Positions 18,601 through 26,896 of a stretch of DNA of 47,729 bases are shown one piece after another. Under the pieces are notes generated by a model. It was given only the letters and a program-made list of their open reading frames with translations. It was not told where the DNA came from and made no database searches. The position numbers and the translations under genes were made by a program. How positions within the stretch are numbered: position 1 is the first letter of the stretch; every line of letters starts with the position of its first letter. The stretch comes from Arthrobacter sp. (GTDB taxonomy: Bacteria; Actinomycetota; Actinomycetes; Actinomycetales; Micrococcaceae). Location of the stretch: positions 1-47,729 of the forward strand of contig NZ_JAPSHJ010000028.1 of assembly GCF_031179985.1 (NCBI RefSeq). The letters are read 5' to 3'.

Positions 18601-20830
18601 CTGTCGCTTGAGGATCGCCGATGACTTCACTGAAGATCCGGAACCGGGAATAGGTGTCTGCTCTTGTGGTTCCCCCTGGGAAGATCAACTGATAGCTGTT
18701 CGTCCCTGAGTTCGCCGGGACCGTGGCGGTCACCCGTTCGGCAGTTTGGAAAGCGCCGTCACCGTTCAGGTCCATCCAGCCGGCCAGAGTAACATCAACG
18801 TCCGAATCATTGGTCGCGGACACCGACACGGTGGAGGCCTGACCCCGTGTAATCACGATGGGGGCGGCAATGCCATCCTCATCGGTGCCGTCACCGGTTG
18901 CAGTGGCGGCGGGCTGGCCGTCGGGCTCGATGTCACGGAGCGTGCCCAAAGTCGGGCCGCTGGCCACATGTGCTGCACCGTCGCTGGAAATCAGCGTGCC
19001 GTAGGAGTCTGGTGCGTCACCGAACTCACAGGTCGGCATGAAACTGATGTCATCAATGGCCAAATCGTTGCCGCTGCCGCCGGGTGCGGTGTTCATCAGC
19101 TCCAGCCGTACTGTTGATTGCGAAGCCGCGAACTGTAGCGCGAACCGCTGCCACTCCAGGGACGATGTAGCCGCAATATTCCCGGTGTCCAGCTCCGACA
19201 ACACCAGATCCGTCGCGGGATCCACCACCCTGAACTTCACGTTGGGCAGGATGGGAGATCCTATGTTGTTTGCATTCGTGATCCACGCTGCGAAATCGTA
19301 AGTAGTACCCGGAACCAATCCAGTAAACGTGCGCTGGAAAAAGAGCCCGGGGCTGAATGATGCATTGATCACCATCATCCGCCCATTGGTGTCACCGATT
19401 GTGTGATCTGAGGCTGTGTGCCACCACCCGCCTGCGGCGCCCGGCAAAGCTGACAGCAACGCATATTCGCCGTCGTTGACGGCCGCGGAACCCTCGTAGA
19501 TGTACGTCGTCTGACCACTGGGCAGCGGGGACCCGTAGCCTGTACCCGCACCGAAGCTCTCCACGAAAGGCGCCGCACACGAGACAGGAACCAGAGTGGC
19601 GACCCGCGCAAGGTAGTCTTCCACCTCTCCATCGGAGGCTGCGCCCAGTGCGCGCTCGTCTACCGCCGGGGTGTTGGGATCATCGAGAAGTTGGTCTGTC
19701 GTCAGACGCAGACGGATAGCCGGTGTGGCACCGTCCTGGAACGCAGCAAGCCCGGAAAAGTCCAGGCTGGCGCTGGTTGCACCGGCTGCTACCGAAACCG
19801 AGGTGAACTCGTTGGCTTCGAAACTGCCGTTGTCATTCGCGTCGATCCACCCATAGAGGGTCGCAGCGGCGCCGGAGCTATTGGTTAATGACACCGGCAG
19901 TGTCATTCCTGTCGCGCCAGGGTTCAAGGTGACCGGACCGGTGATACCGTCTTCGTCTGCGCCGTCACCGGTGGCGGCAGCGTTGGGCTGTCCGTCGTCT
20001 TCGAGGTCAATTGTGTGTCCGAGCATCAAGGGTGCGGTGCCGGCGACCAGGTCAATACCCGGGACGATGTGGCTGGGTCCGCCATCTGCCTGGAGCGTTC
20101 CTGTTGGTGCATCGCCGAAGTCCTGGCAGGGGTCATCGCTGCCAAAGAGGAAGTTGTCCACGAACAGGCCCGTGTTTTGCGCCGCCGGTGCGGTCTGGTT
20201 CTGCAGCTGGATTGTTACCGATGTGCCTGTGGCGGTGAAGGTGTGGGTGAAAGTCTGCCACGTTACTGTGTACTGTCTGGTACCTGGCAGTCCGCTACTG
20301 CCGTTCAGTACGCCGTTAGTGGAGGGTGAGAGCGAGGCCAAGGACGTGAAGGGCCCACCTTGGCTAAGCAGCACGGAGCCTCGCGAGGACCCGGCTTCGA
20401 GACCGCTGTAATCGATGGAGAACGTGTACTGCACTCCTGGGACCAGACCAGCGAACGTCTGCTCCATCGTGGCCGGCGCAGTTCCCCAAAGGTCGATGCT
20501 TTGATCCCCGTCGCTGGCGTTGTTGTAATACCGGAGAATGTCGACCGTACCAGCGACCGTGCTCCAGCCGCTCATCGTGGGCTGCCCGGTACGGAACATG
20601 TTATAGCCGTTGATGTAGGCGTCGCCTGCCGTCGGGTTGTCAGGGTCCTGGATGTTCGGCGTCTCAAACGAACCGTTTTGGGCAAGGCTGCATGCCCCTG
20701 ATACTGCTGCGCTGGCGGGGACCGCGGTGGTAACGGCGTTGGTGAATGTCAAAAGGCCGAGCAGCAGCATAACAACCAATGATGCAGCGACAGTGCGGGT
20801 CGTTTGGGACAGGCACCGTGTATTCCCCAT
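15635..20830 (-). CDS. Sortase-anchored giant surface protein with DUF11-like repeats
   Basis: 1731 aa from the ATG at 20830. The start is chosen because a signal peptide follows at once (TRTVAASLVVMLLLGLLTF, cleavage near ASA); an in-frame ATG at 20929 would add 33 polar residues. Order: signal peptide; a beta-sandwich opening with NGSFETPNIQD (about 50-250); a GEVED-type domain ending GEVEDYLA near 405; a second sandwich (about 420-600); another GEVED end near 753; then seven DUF11/DUF7927-like beta-sandwich repeats (about 760-1680), each with a VLDDA motif. The C-terminus has LADTG (near 1688), a hydrophobic helix and an RRKAG tail, a classic sortase signal with Ala in place of Pro. No enzyme domain is seen, so it is likely an adhesin or stalk on the cell wall. 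Transcription probably starts from the TTGACA promoter at 20971-20998. Confidence 0.9.
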   Translation of the reverse strand: MGNTRCLSQTTRTVAASLVVMLLLGLLTFTNAVTTAVPASAAVSGACSLAQNGSFETPNIQDPDNPTAGDAYINGYNMFRTGQPTMSGWSTVAGTVDILRYYNNASDGDQSIDLWGTAPATMEQTFAGLVPGVQYTFSIDYSGLEAGSSRGSVLLSQGGPFTSLASLSPSTNGVLNGSSGLPGTRQYTVTWQTFTHTFTATGTSVTIQLQNQTAPAAQNTGLFVDNFLFGSDDPCQDFGDAPTGTLQADGGPSHIVPGIDLVAGTAPLMLGHTIDLEDDGQPNAAATGDGADEDGITGPVTLNPGATGMTLPVSLTNSSGAAATLYGWIDANDNGSFEANEFTSVSVAAGATSASLDFSGLAAFQDGATPAIRLRLTTDQLLDDPNTPAVDERALGAASDGEVEDYLARVATLVPVSCAAPFVESFGAGTGYGSPLPSGQTTYIYEGSAAVNDGEYALLSALPGAAGGWWHTASDHTIGDTNGRMMVINASFSPGLFFQRTFTGLVPGTTYDFAAWITNANNIGSPILPNVKFRVVDPATDLVLSELDTGNIAATSSLEWQRFALQFAASQSTVRLELMNTAPGGSGNDLAIDDISFMPTCEFGDAPDSYGTLISSDGAAHVASGPTLGTLRDIEPDGQPAATATGDGTDEDGIAAPIVITRGQASTVSVSATNDSDVDVTLAGWMDLNGDGAFQTAERVTATVPANSGTNSYQLIFPGGTTRADTYSRFRIFSEVIGDPQATGSAAGGEVEDYAVTVLNPALSVGKTSDATADTRPGDVVTYTVTATNTGTGDYTAGTPATLTDDLSGVLDDAEFNNDATVSFSDGSTSAQPALTGTSLTWSGPLKVGETATITYTVRLQPGGDGQVSNSACVPDAEADGSACADTGTELPRLTITKTADTTDLPVDGGIVTYTVTVTNAGPGDFTAAAPGTASDNLSNVLDDAAYNNDATASAGTVSFDSGAQELNWFGALAAGGTATITYSVTYDSTGGDQSLVNVACVPAELALDAVEPCRSVRIPGSALQTRKSVDPASGTSVVAGQAVTYTLHFENTGQAAATVDEFDDASGVLDDATITAGPAASNPALTAMVNGSQIDITGSVPAGATYTITYTVTVNEFAQQADHVLANVLGGDDNCLPNDATCRTTNPVRHISLTKSTSTAAPVNTGGTMTYTVTVTNDGAADYPADAPAAAVDDLTGVLDDAAFNNDATATTGQLSYTAPALNWTGALGIGQSATITYTVTVTNSGDHSLSNTAQASCTAPEICDPPVNVITLLPHVVPSKSSDPATGTGVNAGQVITYTLSFTNDGQEAGPVDSTDNLADVLDDATVTSEPVTSVPAITAVRTGDQIRTTGMIQPGQTVTVTYQVTINPDGQRGNNNARNVLTPDVPTCLVAADCPPPVTGHSIGELDAWKTVDPVSGTAVQPGKVMTYTLHFQNTGTADVAVNKDDVLTQVLDDATISGAPVSSHPALTLTPVADGRFTMTGSLAPGQLVTVSYAVTVNPDGERGDDRLGNFLVNEGDEPPSECVATNAERPACTLSYVSNIVVTKTADPGSGTKVLDGQDVTYTVTFTNASTNEAAADAAIAYTDHMKDVLDDATLKTGPNSTSNGVSAITSGETILFTGALASGDTAKVTYTVTVKPYAQGGNHSLGNVVAATGEEPICAAGSPLCTDNPIDSPIVPVIPPGADLADTGAEAVGALLLLGALLMAAGGSLIFIRRKAGHEEGGTVL

Positions 20831-21488
20831 GAGTAAATCCGGACTCTTACTTCGATAGTTCAACTGCGTACCACCTGACGGTTGGATGAGGGCATCAACG
20901 CGCCCTGACGATTCTTCGGGTCGCATCATTCACAGCTGAAGGCTCTGTAATTTGCTCCCCCCCAGCGTAAATACTAAAGGTAAATTTTGGCCTGTCAATT
21001 ATTTAGTTTAACGCTAACAAACCACATAGTAATGCAAGGTTACTTACTAGTAGAAAACAACAGACTGGCTTTTTTAACAGCCACGTTTGTCCTGACATGG
21101 CAGGGTAGATCGACGCATAGATCCCGTTCCATCAATGAAGGCTGAGCGCCAGTCCTCCTAAGGCACAGCCAATACATGAGCACTTCAATTCCTTTATTGA
21201 TGGCAAAGGAATGCGACAATTTCGCAGAAGGGATATGAAGCCTTCGCGGAGATATATGTATTAGGCAAATGTTCATCTTTATCAGCAGCAAACAAGGCAA
21301 CAGGGAACTCTGACGGGGCGCCCTCACAGTAGTAACCACGGAGAGAGTGAAAGATGACGCCGACGCTGGGCAAGGGGGCCTGGATGCCAGTTAACTCTCG
21401 GCGGTGACTTAGCGGACGAAGCCTTGTAGTGTCTTGGGCACTGGACCAGCGCTCGGCGAGAGCGCATCCCGCTAGCAAAGGAGTAACG
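20831..21488. other. AT-rich gene-free island
   Basis: 658 nt without a supported gene. Positions about 20940-21300 are clearly more AT-rich than the rest of the window. It contains the promoter of the surface protein and the AAAGGAG ribosome site of the DUF6457 gene. A minus-strand open frame at 21040-21339 has atypical composition and no ribosome site, so I do not call it. No transposase, tRNA or terminal repeats are visible. It may mark the boundary of acquired DNA. Confidence 0.55.
20971..20998 (-). promoter_or_regulatory. Promoter of the sortase-anchored protein gene
   Basis: On the minus strand a perfect TTGACA (20993-20998) is followed after 16 nt by TAGTAT (20971-20976), in AT-rich DNA. 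The predicted leader is about 135 nt. No operator-like palindrome is evident. Confidence 0.6.
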
Positions 21489-21818
21489 ATGCCTGCCGCC
21501 GACGACGAACTTCAGGTCCTGGATGAGTGGAGCCAGCGCCTGGCCCAGGCTCTGCAACTGCTGGATCTGGAACTCGACCAGGAACTGCTTCTTGCCCTTG
21601 CCAGGAAATCCGCCGACTCGGTGATCCACGCAGCCGCACCGGTCACCACCTTTCTGGTCGGCTACGCGGCCGGGCTCGAAGCCGGTACCGGCAGCGCGGG
21701 TTCCCAGGCGTCGTCGCGAGTCGCCATCCGCAAGGCGGCCGAGGTCGCGTTCCAGCTCTGCGATCAAGGAGCCGACGGCGGCCCGGCCAGCAAGGGCTGG
21801 GCGGACACCGCCCAGTAG
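21489..21818 (+). CDS. DUF6457 domain protein
   Basis: 109 aa with AAAGGAG 6 nt before the ATG. It is a small helical protein with the signature DEWSQRLAQALQLLDLELDQ followed by LLLALARKSADSVIHAAAPV and FLVGYAAG. I recognise this as the DUF6457 domain of actinobacteria, which is often encoded near, or fused to, molybdenum-cofactor and formate-dehydrogenase accessory proteins. That fits the molybdopterin oxidoreductase 0.6 kb downstream on the other strand. A role in cofactor insertion or maturation is inferred from context, not shown. Confidence 0.8.
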   Translation: MPAADDELQVLDEWSQRLAQALQLLDLELDQELLLALARKSADSVIHAAAPVTTFLVGYAAGLEAGTGSAGSQASSRVAIRKAAEVAFQLCDQGADGGPASKGWADTAQ

Positions 21819-21964
21819 AGGCGCCAGTTTTAGCCACAGCAGGACCAAGGCTTGGAGCAGCTGGGGATTCGTGAACTTGTGGAAGTTGTCAAAGCCTTGC
21901 CGCAGCCGCAGCGGACCACGTCTTGAAACGAGGCGCTGGCGCTGGACGACGTCCGCCTTTGCTC

Positions 21965-22408
21965 CTAGAACTCCAGAAGGCTCAGTTCCTTGGCTGGCTT
22001 AAAACCCAAGCGTTCGTAGAGACGGCGGGATTCGGAGGAAGGCGACAGGACAATTCGAGCCGCACCGATACTCCGTGAGAACTCGATGGCTGCTTGCACC
22101 AGCTTCCCGCCGATGCCGGCGTTGCGGTGCTGAGGCAGAACATAGACGTTTCCGAAGTAACACCAACACGACGCCGCCTTCCCCGGTTTGGGCATTCGAT
22201 GGAAAACCATAACGTTGAGCATTCCGATGAGCTCCCCGTCCTGTTCAGCCACAAGCACCTGCCGGGGGTTGGCCTTCGCCCAGTCAAGGAAGGTCCTTTC
22301 GAACTCAGGGTCCTCGATGTCAGAGGGCTCCTGCTCATCGGCCCAGATTGTCCGTAGCCTGGCAAGGCCGGGATTATCGTCAGTGGTTCCCTCACGGATA
22401 ATCAGCAT
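21965..22408 (-). CDS. GNAT-family N-acetyltransferase
   Basis: 147 aa, a single GNAT domain that would transfer an acetyl group from acetyl-CoA to an unknown amine. The core is clear: beta-strand VLVAEQDGELIGMLNVMVF, the strand FGNVYVLP, the acetyl-CoA-binding loop HRNAGIGGKL (about 95-104), and a C-terminal RRLYERLGFKPA. There is no Shine-Dalgarno, but TAAAGT ends 6 nt before the ATG, which suggests a leaderless message. The gene is 54 nt downstream of the FdhF-like stop on the same strand but probably has its own start. Confidence 0.88.
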   Translation of the reverse strand: MLIIREGTTDDNPGLARLRTIWADEQEPSDIEDPEFERTFLDWAKANPRQVLVAEQDGELIGMLNVMVFHRMPKPGKAASCWCYFGNVYVLPQHRNAGIGGKLVQAAIEFSRSIGAARIVLSPSSESRRLYERLGFKPAKELSLLEF

Positions 22409-22462
22409 GGGAGTACTTTAGTGGGCTCCGTCAACCGATGGTGTCTACCCCGCCGCGAACGG

Positions 22463-24772
22463 CTAACCAGCCCGCTCTGCAGCTGACTCCATCCGGACAA
22501 TGACCCCCTTGGATACCGGGGTGTGGCTTCCCTCGGCAACGCTCTCCAGCGGAACCAGCACATTGGCTTCGGGATAGTAGGCTGCCGCGCACCCGCGGGC
22601 GGTGGGATAGGAAACCAGCCGGAAGTTCCGCAACACCCGATCAACGCCGTCGGTATAGACACCGTGGACGTCAACGTACTGCCCGTCACTCAGGCCAAGC
22701 TCTGCAAGATCCTCAGGACTCACAAACACCACGTGACGGCCTTTCTTGATTCCCCTGTAGCGATCATTGTGGCCGTAGATGGTGGTGTTGAACTGGTCGT
22801 GCGAGCGCATGCTTTGCAGGATCAGCGTCTTGTCCGGCCGCTCCAAATACTCCAGTTCGTTGACGGTGATCATGGCCTTGCCTGTTGGCGTGTTGAACGT
22901 CCGTGAATCACGCGGGCCATGCGGCAGGAGGAAACCGTCCCGCTGGCGGATACGCCTGTTGTAGTCGTCAAAGCCCACCACCACGTGCGAAATGTGGTCC
23001 CGGATGAGGTCGTAGTTCCGTTCGAAGCCTGCCCAGTCCGCTTGGATCCGGTCACCTACCACCTTCGCTGCGAGACGGCTGATGATGGCCACCTCGGACA
23101 GCAATTGAGGTGCAACAGGCTCAACTGCGCCGTAGGAGGCGTGGATGGCGCAGACAGTATCTTCCACGGATACAAACTGTTCGCCAGACTCCTGGAGATC
23201 GATCTCGGTGCGTCCCAGGGTGGGCAGAATCAGTGCTTCCTTGCCGGTAACGGTGTGTGAGCGGTTGAGCTTGGTGGAGACCTGAACTGTCATCTCCGTG
23301 TTTTCCATGGCCGCTTCAGCGGCGTTCGTGTCCGAGATAGCAGCCACCAGGTTGCCGCCGACCGCGACGAAAACCTTGATCCCGCCGTCGCGCATCCGCC
23401 GGATGGTTTCGACTGAATCCGCGCCGTGCTCACGCGGCGGCTCGAAGCTGAATTCCTTGCCCAAAGCGTCCAGGAAAGCGGGCGGCATCTGCTCCCAGAC
23501 CCCCATGGTCCGATCACCCTGGACGTTGCTGTGGCCGCGGATCGGGGAGGCCCCGGCGCCCGGCTTGCCGATGTTTCCGCGCAGCAGCAGGAGGTTGATG
23601 ATCTCCTTGATGGTGGCCACAGCCTTTTTCTGCTGCGTGAGGCCCATGGCCCAGGTGATGATGACTTTGTCGGCCTTCATGTACCGTGCAGCGAGTTCGT
23701 CTATTTCTTCGCTGCGCAGGCCGGTGGCCTTAAGCACCACGTTTTCATCGAGCGTTGACAGATGTTCTTTCAGCTCTTCAAGGCCCTGGCAGTGCTTCTG
23801 CAGGAAGTCATGATCCAGCACTGTTCCGGGGTTTTTTGCTTCAGCGTCGAGCACCCGCTTGGAGATCGCCTGCAGCAAAGCCATGTCCCCGCCGATCCGG
23901 ATCTGCAAGAACTGGTCCGCCAGTTCGGTGCCCCGCCCGATGATGCCCTTCACTTTTTGCGGGTTCTTGTACCGCATGAGGCCCGCTTCAGGCAGCGGGT
24001 TGATGGCGACGATCTCAGCGCCGGCCTCCTTGGCTTCCTCCAGGGCAGTCAGCATGCGCGGATGGTTAGTGCCCGGGTTCTGGCCCATCACAATGATCAG
24101 GTCCGCCTTGGCGAAATCCGCATACGTGATGCTGGCTTTGCCGACGCCGATGGTCTGGCCCATGGCCCAACCCGAGGACTCATGGCACATGTTGGAGCAG
24201 TCAGGGAGGTTGTTGGTGCCATAGGCGCGCACGAACAACTGATACAGGAAAGCGGCCTCATTGGACGTCCGGCCGCTGGTGTAGAACGCGGCCTCATCAG
24301 GGCTGTCGAGGCCTTTGAGGTTATCCGCAAGGATGGTGATGGCCTCGTCCCAACTGACCGGGCGGTAGTGGTCCTCCCCGGCGGGCTTGTATACAGGTTC
24401 CGTAAGGCGTCCCTGCATCCCCAGCCAGTACTCGGTTTGCCCGCGAAGTTCACTGACGCTGTGCTCGGCCCAGAACTCCGAACCGATCACCACGGGCGTG
24501 GCCTCCCAGGTGACTGCCTTGGCGCCGTTCTCGCAGAACTCGAAGGTCTTGCGGTGGTCAGGATCCGGCCAGGCACAGCTCATGCAGTCGAAGCCGTCTT
24601 TCTGGTTCAACGCCAGCAGCGTTTTCCGCGACCGTTCGAGTCCCATATGCTCAATTGCCGGCTTCATCGAGTGGTACACACCCGGGATGCCTGCCGCCCA
24701 CTTCTTCGGGTGGTCCTTCACCTCGACGTCTTTCTCGTCGACCTCTTCCACCCGCGGGTTTTTGTCCGTCAC
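22463..24772 (-). CDS. FdhF/YdeP-family molybdopterin oxidoreductase
   Basis: 769 aa from the GTG at 24772, 8 nt after AGAGG; a GTG three codons earlier is also possible. The protein matches the FdhF/YdeP group of the bis-MGD oxidoreductase superfamily over its full length. It has an N-terminal CMSCAWPD with a later C (EFCENGAK), the motif YTSGRTSNEAAFLYQL, NMCHESSGWAM at the metal-site region, MGQNPGTNHPRML for cofactor binding, and a C-terminal MopB-binding barrel (about 600-760). Formate dehydrogenase H-like activity is the usual annotation, but YdeP relatives lack proven substrates. It is cytosolic, with no Tat signal. No fdhD or electron-transfer subunit is adjacent; the DUF6457 gene is the only related neighbour. 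Confidence 0.9.
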   Translation of the reverse strand: MTDKNPRVEEVDEKDVEVKDHPKKWAAGIPGVYHSMKPAIEHMGLERSRKTLLALNQKDGFDCMSCAWPDPDHRKTFEFCENGAKAVTWEATPVVIGSEFWAEHSVSELRGQTEYWLGMQGRLTEPVYKPAGEDHYRPVSWDEAITILADNLKGLDSPDEAAFYTSGRTSNEAAFLYQLFVRAYGTNNLPDCSNMCHESSGWAMGQTIGVGKASITYADFAKADLIIVMGQNPGTNHPRMLTALEEAKEAGAEIVAINPLPEAGLMRYKNPQKVKGIIGRGTELADQFLQIRIGGDMALLQAISKRVLDAEAKNPGTVLDHDFLQKHCQGLEELKEHLSTLDENVVLKATGLRSEEIDELAARYMKADKVIITWAMGLTQQKKAVATIKEIINLLLLRGNIGKPGAGASPIRGHSNVQGDRTMGVWEQMPPAFLDALGKEFSFEPPREHGADSVETIRRMRDGGIKVFVAVGGNLVAAISDTNAAEAAMENTEMTVQVSTKLNRSHTVTGKEALILPTLGRTEIDLQESGEQFVSVEDTVCAIHASYGAVEPVAPQLLSEVAIISRLAAKVVGDRIQADWAGFERNYDLIRDHISHVVVGFDDYNRRIRQRDGFLLPHGPRDSRTFNTPTGKAMITVNELEYLERPDKTLILQSMRSHDQFNTTIYGHNDRYRGIKKGRHVVFVSPEDLAELGLSDGQYVDVHGVYTDGVDRVLRNFRLVSYPTARGCAAAYYPEANVLVPLESVAEGSHTPVSKGVIVRMESAAERAG

Positions 24773-24905
24773 GCTGCCCACCTCTTGGCTGTCAGAACGG
24801 CATTCAATCGGCTCAAGTACTCAGCACCGAAATACGGCCGGTTGCCGTCATTTCAGGATTAGCAGGTGCGGACTGGCACCGCAAGCACCCAATCCCTTTC
24901 GGGAA

Positions 24906-25289
24906 TCAGTCCCGCTGGCCCGCCCCGGCGTTGCTGTCCGAATCAACCGTGCTTCCCACTTCATCCTCCAGGCGCCAGGCGTCGATCTCCCCTTGGGACG
25001 GCAGGACAAGCCCGCCTGAGCCCTCGATCACTGACCAGTAGGTTTCAGCCAGCTTTTTGTTGAGTTCGGGAAGCTTCTCGTCGTCGTACTCAAAACGAAG
25101 GGAACTTGCGGGTGAAATCCAAATCACGGTGGTGACCGGCTGGCCGTCAGAATCGCCGGAGCTGCGAAGAAACAATCCATCGCCCAGGGAAAGCCGCCGG
25201 ATCAGTACGTTTTGTACCGCCCGGCATACCTCGTCTTCGAAGTTCATTACTATGTCGCGCCCGTAGCCCCCCACTATCAGCTTTGGCAT
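24906..25289 (-). CDS. DUF7882-like small protein
   Basis: 127 aa from the ATG at 25289, which follows AAGGG at workable spacing; a TTG two codons earlier is less likely. The start MPKLIVGGYGRDIVMNFEDE, the segment RRLSLGDGLFLRS, and TTVIWISPASSLRFEYDD followed by LNKKLAE resemble the DUF7882 family of Micrococcales, where one strand-rich half is followed by an (F/L)xFEYD motif. The C-terminal 30 residues are acidic and low in order. It has no membrane segment. Function unknown; family call tentative. Confidence 0.65.
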   Translation of the reverse strand: MPKLIVGGYGRDIVMNFEDEVCRAVQNVLIRRLSLGDGLFLRSSGDSDGQPVTTVIWISPASSLRFEYDDEKLPELNKKLAETYWSVIEGSGGLVLPSQGEIDAWRLEDEVGSTVDSDSNAGAGQRD

Positions 25290-25364
25290 AAACAATCCCC
25301 TTTGCTTGGTCCCAGACGACGATGTATTCCAACCCTACACACGCCAACTGATTACCCGGCAGTA

Positions 25365-26726
25365 CTACTCTGTCCGCTCCCGCCACAGCAGCGCCACCAC
25401 AAACGCCACCGCGCCGAGCCCCAGCATCACCAGCACCATCGACCCCCAATTCGCCTGCGTGACCCCGCTGCCATACAGGACGCCGATCAGCACTGTGGCA
25501 GTGATCGCGCCAAGGTACCGGGAGGTCTGGTAGATCCCTGCCGCCACTCCCCTTTCGTGTGGCCTCGTGGAGACAAACATGCCCTGGCTGGAAGCAATAC
25601 TCACCATTCCGTACGGCACACCCAACAGCGCGGTAAGTGCCAGCACCAACGGAACGGCGAGGGACCCGGTCAGGAACCACATCGCGCCGGAGGCGAGGGT
25701 CAGGAGTACGACGCCGGCGATCAGCACCCGCCGCACACGGAACCGCTCGATCGCCCGGACGGCGAACGGCGTCGACACCACTGACATAGCTGCCAGGGGC
25801 AGCATCAGCAGGCCCACGATTCCGGGGTCGTAGCCCCCTGCTTCCTCCAGCAGTTGAGGCAGCCCGAAGAAGGCGAAGTAGTAGAGGCCATTGAAGAGGG
25901 CGAAGCCCAGATAGACCAGCAGAAGCGGCCGGTTCCTGCCCAGCAGCCGCAGGTCCAGGAACGGCGGGCTGAAGCACAGCTCACGCCAGACAAACAGCAC
26001 AGCCAGCAGCGTTCCGCCGGCCAGAAGCCACCAGCGGAGGTCAGGAAGAACGTTCAGCAGGGACATCATCACCAGCATGAGCGAACCTACGAAAGCCAGG
26101 ATTCCCGGAATATCGGAGTCGCGCAGCAGCTCGGATAGTTTGCCGCGCTCCCGCTCGGTATCGGCGGGTGCGTATTTCCAAACCAGGAACAGAGCTGCGA
26201 GCGATAACGGGACATTGATCAGGAACAACGCCTGCCACCCCAGCAGGCTCACGAGCACACCACCGATGACCGGCCCGACTGCAGCTGCGGAGGTGTTGGA
26301 CATCTGGATCCTGCCAAGCGGCCGGGTTGACTCGACGTTCGCCAGGCGAGCAAGTGGCCCCACCATGACCACTGCGCACGGATAGGCGCTCGCTGTCCCC
26401 AGCGCCATGAAGGCGCGGGCAACGCAGACCAACAGGAAGTTCGGTGAGAACGGGGCGAGGGCACACGTCACAGCCACCAAGGCCATACCGAACAGGTAGA
26501 GCCTCCTCGGTCCGAACCGGTCCGCCAGCCTGCCCATTACGGGCTGCCCGGCAGCCGAAGTGAGGTAGAAGACGGTGATGACCCAGGTGACGGTAGGGAC
26601 GTCGAGCCGGAAGTCCGCGCGCAACACCACCAGGGCGACGGCGATCATGGACGAGTTCAGCGGGTTCAGCGCGGTGCCGAGGCTGAGACCGGTGACGGCG
26701 AGTCCCGTCCGGGGAGTGTTGCTCAC
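25365..26726 (-). CDS. MFS drug-type exporter
   Basis: About 453 aa if translation starts at the GTG at 26726; a GTG at 26744 is equally plausible, and neither has a clear ribosome site. The protein is a major facilitator transporter with the motif-A loop GRLADRFGPRRLYLFG between the second and third helices and 12-14 membrane segments. The helix with AVGPVIGGVLVSLLGW holds a motif-C-like glycine pattern typical of proton antiporters of the EmrB/QacA type. Substrate unknown. It is divergent from the lipoprotein GDPD, with about 170 nt between the starts. Confidence 0.85.
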   Translation of the reverse strand: MSNTPRTGLAVTGLSLGTALNPLNSSMIAVALVVLRADFRLDVPTVTWVITVFYLTSAAGQPVMGRLADRFGPRRLYLFGMALVAVTCALAPFSPNFLLVCVARAFMALGTASAYPCAVVMVGPLARLANVESTRPLGRIQMSNTSAAAVGPVIGGVLVSLLGWQALFLINVPLSLAALFLVWKYAPADTERERGKLSELLRDSDIPGILAFVGSLMLVMMSLLNVLPDLRWWLLAGGTLLAVLFVWRELCFSPPFLDLRLLGRNRPLLLVYLGFALFNGLYYFAFFGLPQLLEEAGGYDPGIVGLLMLPLAAMSVVSTPFAVRAIERFRVRRVLIAGVVLLTLASGAMWFLTGSLAVPLVLALTALLGVPYGMVSIASSQGMFVSTRPHERGVAAGIYQTSRYLGAITATVLIGVLYGSGVTQANWGSMVLVMLGLGAVAFVVALLWRERTE

Positions 26727-26896
26727 GGCAACAGTCTGGTCCACTGAGGGGAGGCACCACGACTCTGTTACAAGTGATTTGCGTCCTAGCGGCGCTGTCC
26801 AGGATGTGCTCAGAGGCGATTGTGAGAAGATCGGAGCTATCGTTTTTGTCTGATGCAGCTCGGACCTTCGGTGATTCAAAGGTGTGTTGGGAAGCA

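Noticed and set aside
21040..21339. 99-codon minus-strand frame in the AT-rich island
   Set aside because: No ribosome site, odd composition, and no resemblance to transposase or another known family despite its position.
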